NCBI GenBank assembly: GCA_002371785.1
Contig: DFGU01000057.1
Span: 2,886-11,207, forward strand
DNA from: Bacteroidales bacterium UBA3742
Lineage (GTDB): Bacteria; Bacteroidota; Bacteroidia; Bacteroidales; Paludibacteraceae
Reading direction: 5' to 3'
DNA length: 8,322 bases
Position 1 is the stretch's first letter. Each line of letters begins with the position of its first letter. The notes under the pieces are model-generated. The model did not search any database. It saw nothing but the letters and a program-made list of their open reading frames with translations, and had not been told where the DNA came from. Below, piece after piece: positions 6,876-8,322 of this stretch. The position numbers were made by a program, and so were the translations under genes.

Positions 6876-7290
6876 CGAAGACATCAAACGACAAATACTG
6901 GAAGCCATTACAAACGGTACGCTCCAGCCTACCACTATCATCTTTGGCGACAACGTCAAGCACAAGATAGAGAAAGTCGAAGCCGGAGGTATAGGTGTAC
7001 AGGTAATAGAATCGTCTGCCGAAAAAGCACCTGTCCGGCATTCTCCCTTCCCATTTTTCACAAAGAAATGTTACGAACAGGATCGTGTCGAGACCGTCGA
7101 GGCTGAGATACGCGCTGCTTGCAAAGGTTCGGCCGAGACTTTGTGGCGTGTGCTGTGGGATAACGAGAATCTTGGCTATCTGGAGACCATGCATGTTGAT
7201 GCAGCTACCATCTATCGAGAGGTAACAAAGCGCTTCGGAAAACTGCCCTATAGCGAGCGGAATTTCAGAGGCGCTCGCAACAAACGCTGA
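6868..7290 (+). CDS. Hypothetical protein, 140 residues
   Basis: I do not recognise this protein. It has no signal peptide or membrane segment and only two cysteines (69 and 85), so it is probably cytoplasmic. The N-terminal third (MNNEDIKRQILEAITNG ... GDNVKHKIEKVEAGGIGVQV) suggests a helix followed by beta strands. The C-terminal half (ETVEAEIRAACKGSAETLWRVLWDNENLGYLE ... IYREVTKRFGKLPYSERNFRGARNKR) is helical, ends in a strongly basic tail, and has a look compatible with a small DNA-binding helix-turn-helix-type domain, which is inference only. The ATG at 6868 is the first in frame after the leader terminator; the region just upstream (AAGCAAA) has no strong Shine-Dalgarno sequence. The gene has its own promoter and structured leader and is closed by the terminator at 7361-7392, so it seems to be a regulated single-gene unit. 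An autoregulatory role through the leader or the downstream dyads is possible but unsupported by direct motif evidence. Confidence 0.75.
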   Translation: MNNEDIKRQILEAITNGTLQPTTIIFGDNVKHKIEKVEAGGIGVQVIESSAEKAPVRHSPFPFFTKKCYEQDRVETVEAEIRAACKGSAETLWRVLWDNENLGYLETMHVDAATIYREVTKRFGKLPYSERNFRGARNKR

Positions 7291-7291
7291 C

Positions 7292-7364
7292 TTCCGTCTA
7301 TTTCCGCCCATTTCCGCAAAAACGGAACTCTATTTCCATTCGGCGGAACGCTATTTCCATAATG
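7292..7364. repeat. Phased TTCC motifs with two 21-bp tandem units
   Basis: Two tandem 21-bp units (7323-7343 and 7344-7364) share CGGAACkCTATTTCCAT with one mismatch in the first 17 positions. Each contains the dyad GGAA-N6-TTCC. Further TTCC copies at 7292, 7302 and 7312 give start spacings of 10, 10, 22 and 21 bp (7292, 7302, 7312, 7334, 7355), roughly one or two helical turns. The array fills the gap between the 140-residue gene and its terminator and ends just before the next promoter. Repeated protein-binding sites on one DNA face are the natural inference. Confidence 0.5.
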
Positions 7365-7392
7365 ACCTGCTTTCTGGCGGGTCATTTTTTTT
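7361..7392 (+). terminator. Intrinsic terminator
   Basis: AATGACCTGC (7361-7370) pairs with GCGGGTCATT (7377-7386) as a 10-bp stem with a single G-U pair and a 6-nt loop, followed by an eight-T run (7385-7392). This is a standard Rho-independent terminator that closes the 140-residue gene's transcript. Confidence 0.9.
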
Positions 7393-7397
7393 ATCCC

Positions 7398-7405
7398 TAC
7401 CTTTG
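7398..7405 (+). promoter_or_regulatory. Bacteroidota -7 promoter element (TACCTTTG)
   Basis: TACCTTTG fits TAnnTTTG and lies 44 nt before the ATG at 7450. The -33 position falls in the terminator loop, where only TCTG (7373-7376) is found at a 21-nt spacing, so the upstream box is weak and the promoter may need an activator. TACCTTTGCACC is identical to the element at 7-18. Confidence 0.55.
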
Positions 7406-7449
7406 CACCGGATTTCCGAGTCGGCAACGTCGCCGCTCATAAAGATCCG

Positions 7450-8079
7450 ATGCTTATGCTTAATTACAATCCCATCCCCATCCGCTCATGGGCGTTTATC
7501 CGCCCGGGCACGAACGTTCTCGGCTTTATCGCGCAGCCCCGGGAGTTCGTAAACATCCTTTTCTGCGATGGCTCTTCCGCTATCGCACGACGACACCCGA
7601 CCGCTGTGAGCGAAAAAGGCCTTGCACGCCTATACGGCGAAGGCGGCGCCGGCTTGCGATTCTTCTCACTCTCTAAAAATGGCTTAAAAGAGGTTAAACC
7701 CGATTGGAATAGCGCAAAGGCTAAATACAAGAAGGGAAGTTGCTATCCTTGCTTAAGACGATATAAGAGTGATAGACGCAAAAATTGTTTACATTGCCAC
7801 CTTGCCATGTACGAAATCTGGCACGGCTCGCGTCCTGAGGGCTACGAGATCCATCATCTAAACCGTGACAAATTCGACTGGTCGGCCGACAACCTCCTGC
7901 TCGTCCGTAAAGGCCGCGAACACTTGAACGCCGACGCGCGCCAGAAACTTATCGAGTCCGTCGTCCACGACCTCCATCGCCTCTCGCATGCCTACTTGCG
8001 CCACCTCACCCTGCTACCAAACAGCGACTTCCTAGCAGAGGTCCAAACACTGAATGTCGAACACAATATAAACAAATAA
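7450..8079 (+). CDS. HNH-type endonuclease-like protein with zinc ribbon
   Basis: This 209-residue protein has no signal peptide. Its N-terminal half (about 1-90) is unrecognised. A zinc-ribbon-like pair, C98-x2-C101 and C113-x2-C116-H117, is followed by a His-Me finger/HNH-like segment: YEIHHLNRDKFDWSADNLLL (about 132-151) with His135-His136, Asn138, Asp147-Asn148, then REHLNAD with His158. The spacing (HHxN ... DNL ... H) resembles HNH_3-type nucleases found in homing elements, phages and mobile islands. Nicking or double-strand cutting of DNA is the family expectation; the substrate is unknown. A second ATG two codons downstream (7456) could also be the start. The gene follows its own promoter-like element, and the next gene starts 5 nt after the stop, which indicates an operon. 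Its position next to a restriction system fits a defence or mobile island. Confidence 0.7.
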   Translation: MLMLNYNPIPIRSWAFIRPGTNVLGFIAQPREFVNILFCDGSSAIARRHPTAVSEKGLARLYGEGGAGLRFFSLSKNGLKEVKPDWNSAKAKYKKGSCYPCLRRYKSDRRKNCLHCHLAMYEIWHGSRPEGYEIHHLNRDKFDWSADNLLLVRKGREHLNADARQKLIESVVHDLHRLSHAYLRHLTLLPNSDFLAEVQTLNVEHNINK

Positions 8080-8084
8080 CAACT

Positions 8085-8291
8085 ATGGACGAATTATTTT
8101 TTTACGGGCTTAATAGAGTCGATGATCTAATAGATGACACGGAATTGGATAAAACGGTCAAGGGGAAAATAAGAGAAAATCTCCGAGCTATGTGTGTAGC
8201 ATATGAAAAACAAAGAAGCGCGGCAGAGCAAGCAAAAAAATGGTCTGCCGCCAATGGGTCTAAAAACAAACGACAAACGACTAACGACTAA
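8085..8291 (+). CDS. Small charged helical protein, 68 residues
   Basis: I do not recognise this protein. It begins MDELFFYGLNRVDDLIDD and continues as a charged, probably helical segment (DKTVKGKIRENLRAMCVAYEKQRSAAEQAKKW), with a polar tail (SAANGSKNKRQTTND). No signal peptide or membrane segment is seen. The ATG at 8085 lies 5 nt after the HNH-like gene's stop and shares the context ACTATGGA with the starts at 2261 and 8313, which supports it. The last seven codons, including the stop, lie within a heptanucleotide tandem repeat. A partner or small regulatory role for the HNH-like protein is possible by position only. Confidence 0.6.
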   Translation: MDELFFYGLNRVDDLIDDTELDKTVKGKIRENLRAMCVAYEKQRSAAEQAKKWSAANGSKNKRQTTND

Positions 8292-8308
8292 CGACTAACG
8301 ACTAAAAT
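8267..8308. repeat. Heptanucleotide tandem repeat (CWAACGA)n
   Basis: Five consecutive 7-mers are present: CAAACGA twice (8267-8280) and CTAACGA three times (8281-8301). A partial copy, CTAAAAT, follows. The CTAACGA units carry TAA, and because the period is 7 the three units place TAA in different frames, so the array stops translation in all frames. It covers the stop codon of the preceding gene and ends 4 nt before the next probable ATG. Confidence 0.85.
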
Positions 8309-8312
8309 ACTA

Positions 8313-8322
8313 TGGATATCAA
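8313..8322 (+). CDS. Probable start of a further gene, cut by the window end
   Basis: ATG GAT ATC AA begins at 8313 in the context ACTATGGA, the same context as the starts of hsdS and of the 68-residue gene. Only three codons are visible, so the product cannot be named. It would be the third gene of the HNH-like operon. Confidence 0.4.

Noticed and set aside
6628..7290. Type III toxin-antitoxin layout (promoter, RNA, terminator, toxin gene)
   Set aside because: The order fits, but the leader lacks the tandem direct repeats of a type III RNA antitoxin and has crossing inverted repeats instead. The 140-residue protein does not look like a ToxN-type RNase by eye.
8267..8308. CRISPR array
   Set aside because: The unit is seven bases with no spacers; it is a simple tandem repeat.

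Overview
The window looks like a chromosomal accessory or defence region from a member of the Bacteroidota, probably order Bacteroidales. The main reasons are promoters of the Bacteroidota type (TTTG, about 20 nt, then TAnnTTTG), very short AT-rich gaps before start codons without clear Shine-Dalgarno sequences, and the general protein style. Genus cannot be called. Every gene I accept is on the + strand. The large minus-strand open frames are shadows of hsdM and hsdR.

Region 1 (about 1-6615) is one tightly packed transcription unit. A Bacteroidota -7 element (7-14) is followed by a small Sel1-like membrane protein whose frame is broken at a run of seven C (83-89). Next comes a secreted six-cysteine protein that overlaps it by ATGA (521-742), then a complete type I restriction-modification system: hsdM (755-2257), hsdS (2261-3454) and hsdR (3451-6615). 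The gaps are 12 nt and 3 nt, and hsdS and hsdR overlap by ATGA. HsdM and HsdS form the sequence-specific adenine methyltransferase; adding HsdR gives the ATP-dependent translocating nuclease. The target-recognition parts of hsdS are visibly AT-rich against GC-rich hsdM and hsdR, as expected for exchanged specificity domains.

Region 2 (6616-7392) holds an excellent promoter (6628-6659), a leader of about 200 nt, an unrecognised 140-residue gene (6868-7290), a short array of GGAA/TTCC dyads and an intrinsic terminator (7361-7392). The leader is the most unusual part of the window. It can fold in two mutually exclusive ways: a 9-bp stem plus an 18-bp G-U-containing stem followed by six U (terminator-like), or one long hairpin (19 bp, 7 bp and 7 bp in series) that uses up parts of both. 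A six-cysteine 36-codon open frame starts inside one arm, runs through the terminator and overlaps the start of the downstream gene. Together this looks like an undescribed attenuation or RNA-switch module, although a plain hsd-operon terminator is a simpler alternative for part of it.

Region 3 (7393-8322) starts with a second promoter-like element that shares 12 identical bases with the first. It continues with an HNH-type nuclease-like protein carrying a CxxC...CxxC zinc ribbon (7450-8079), a small charged helical protein (8085-8291), a heptanucleotide tandem repeat spanning its stop codon (8267-8308), and the probable first codons of another gene (8313 onward, cut by the window end).
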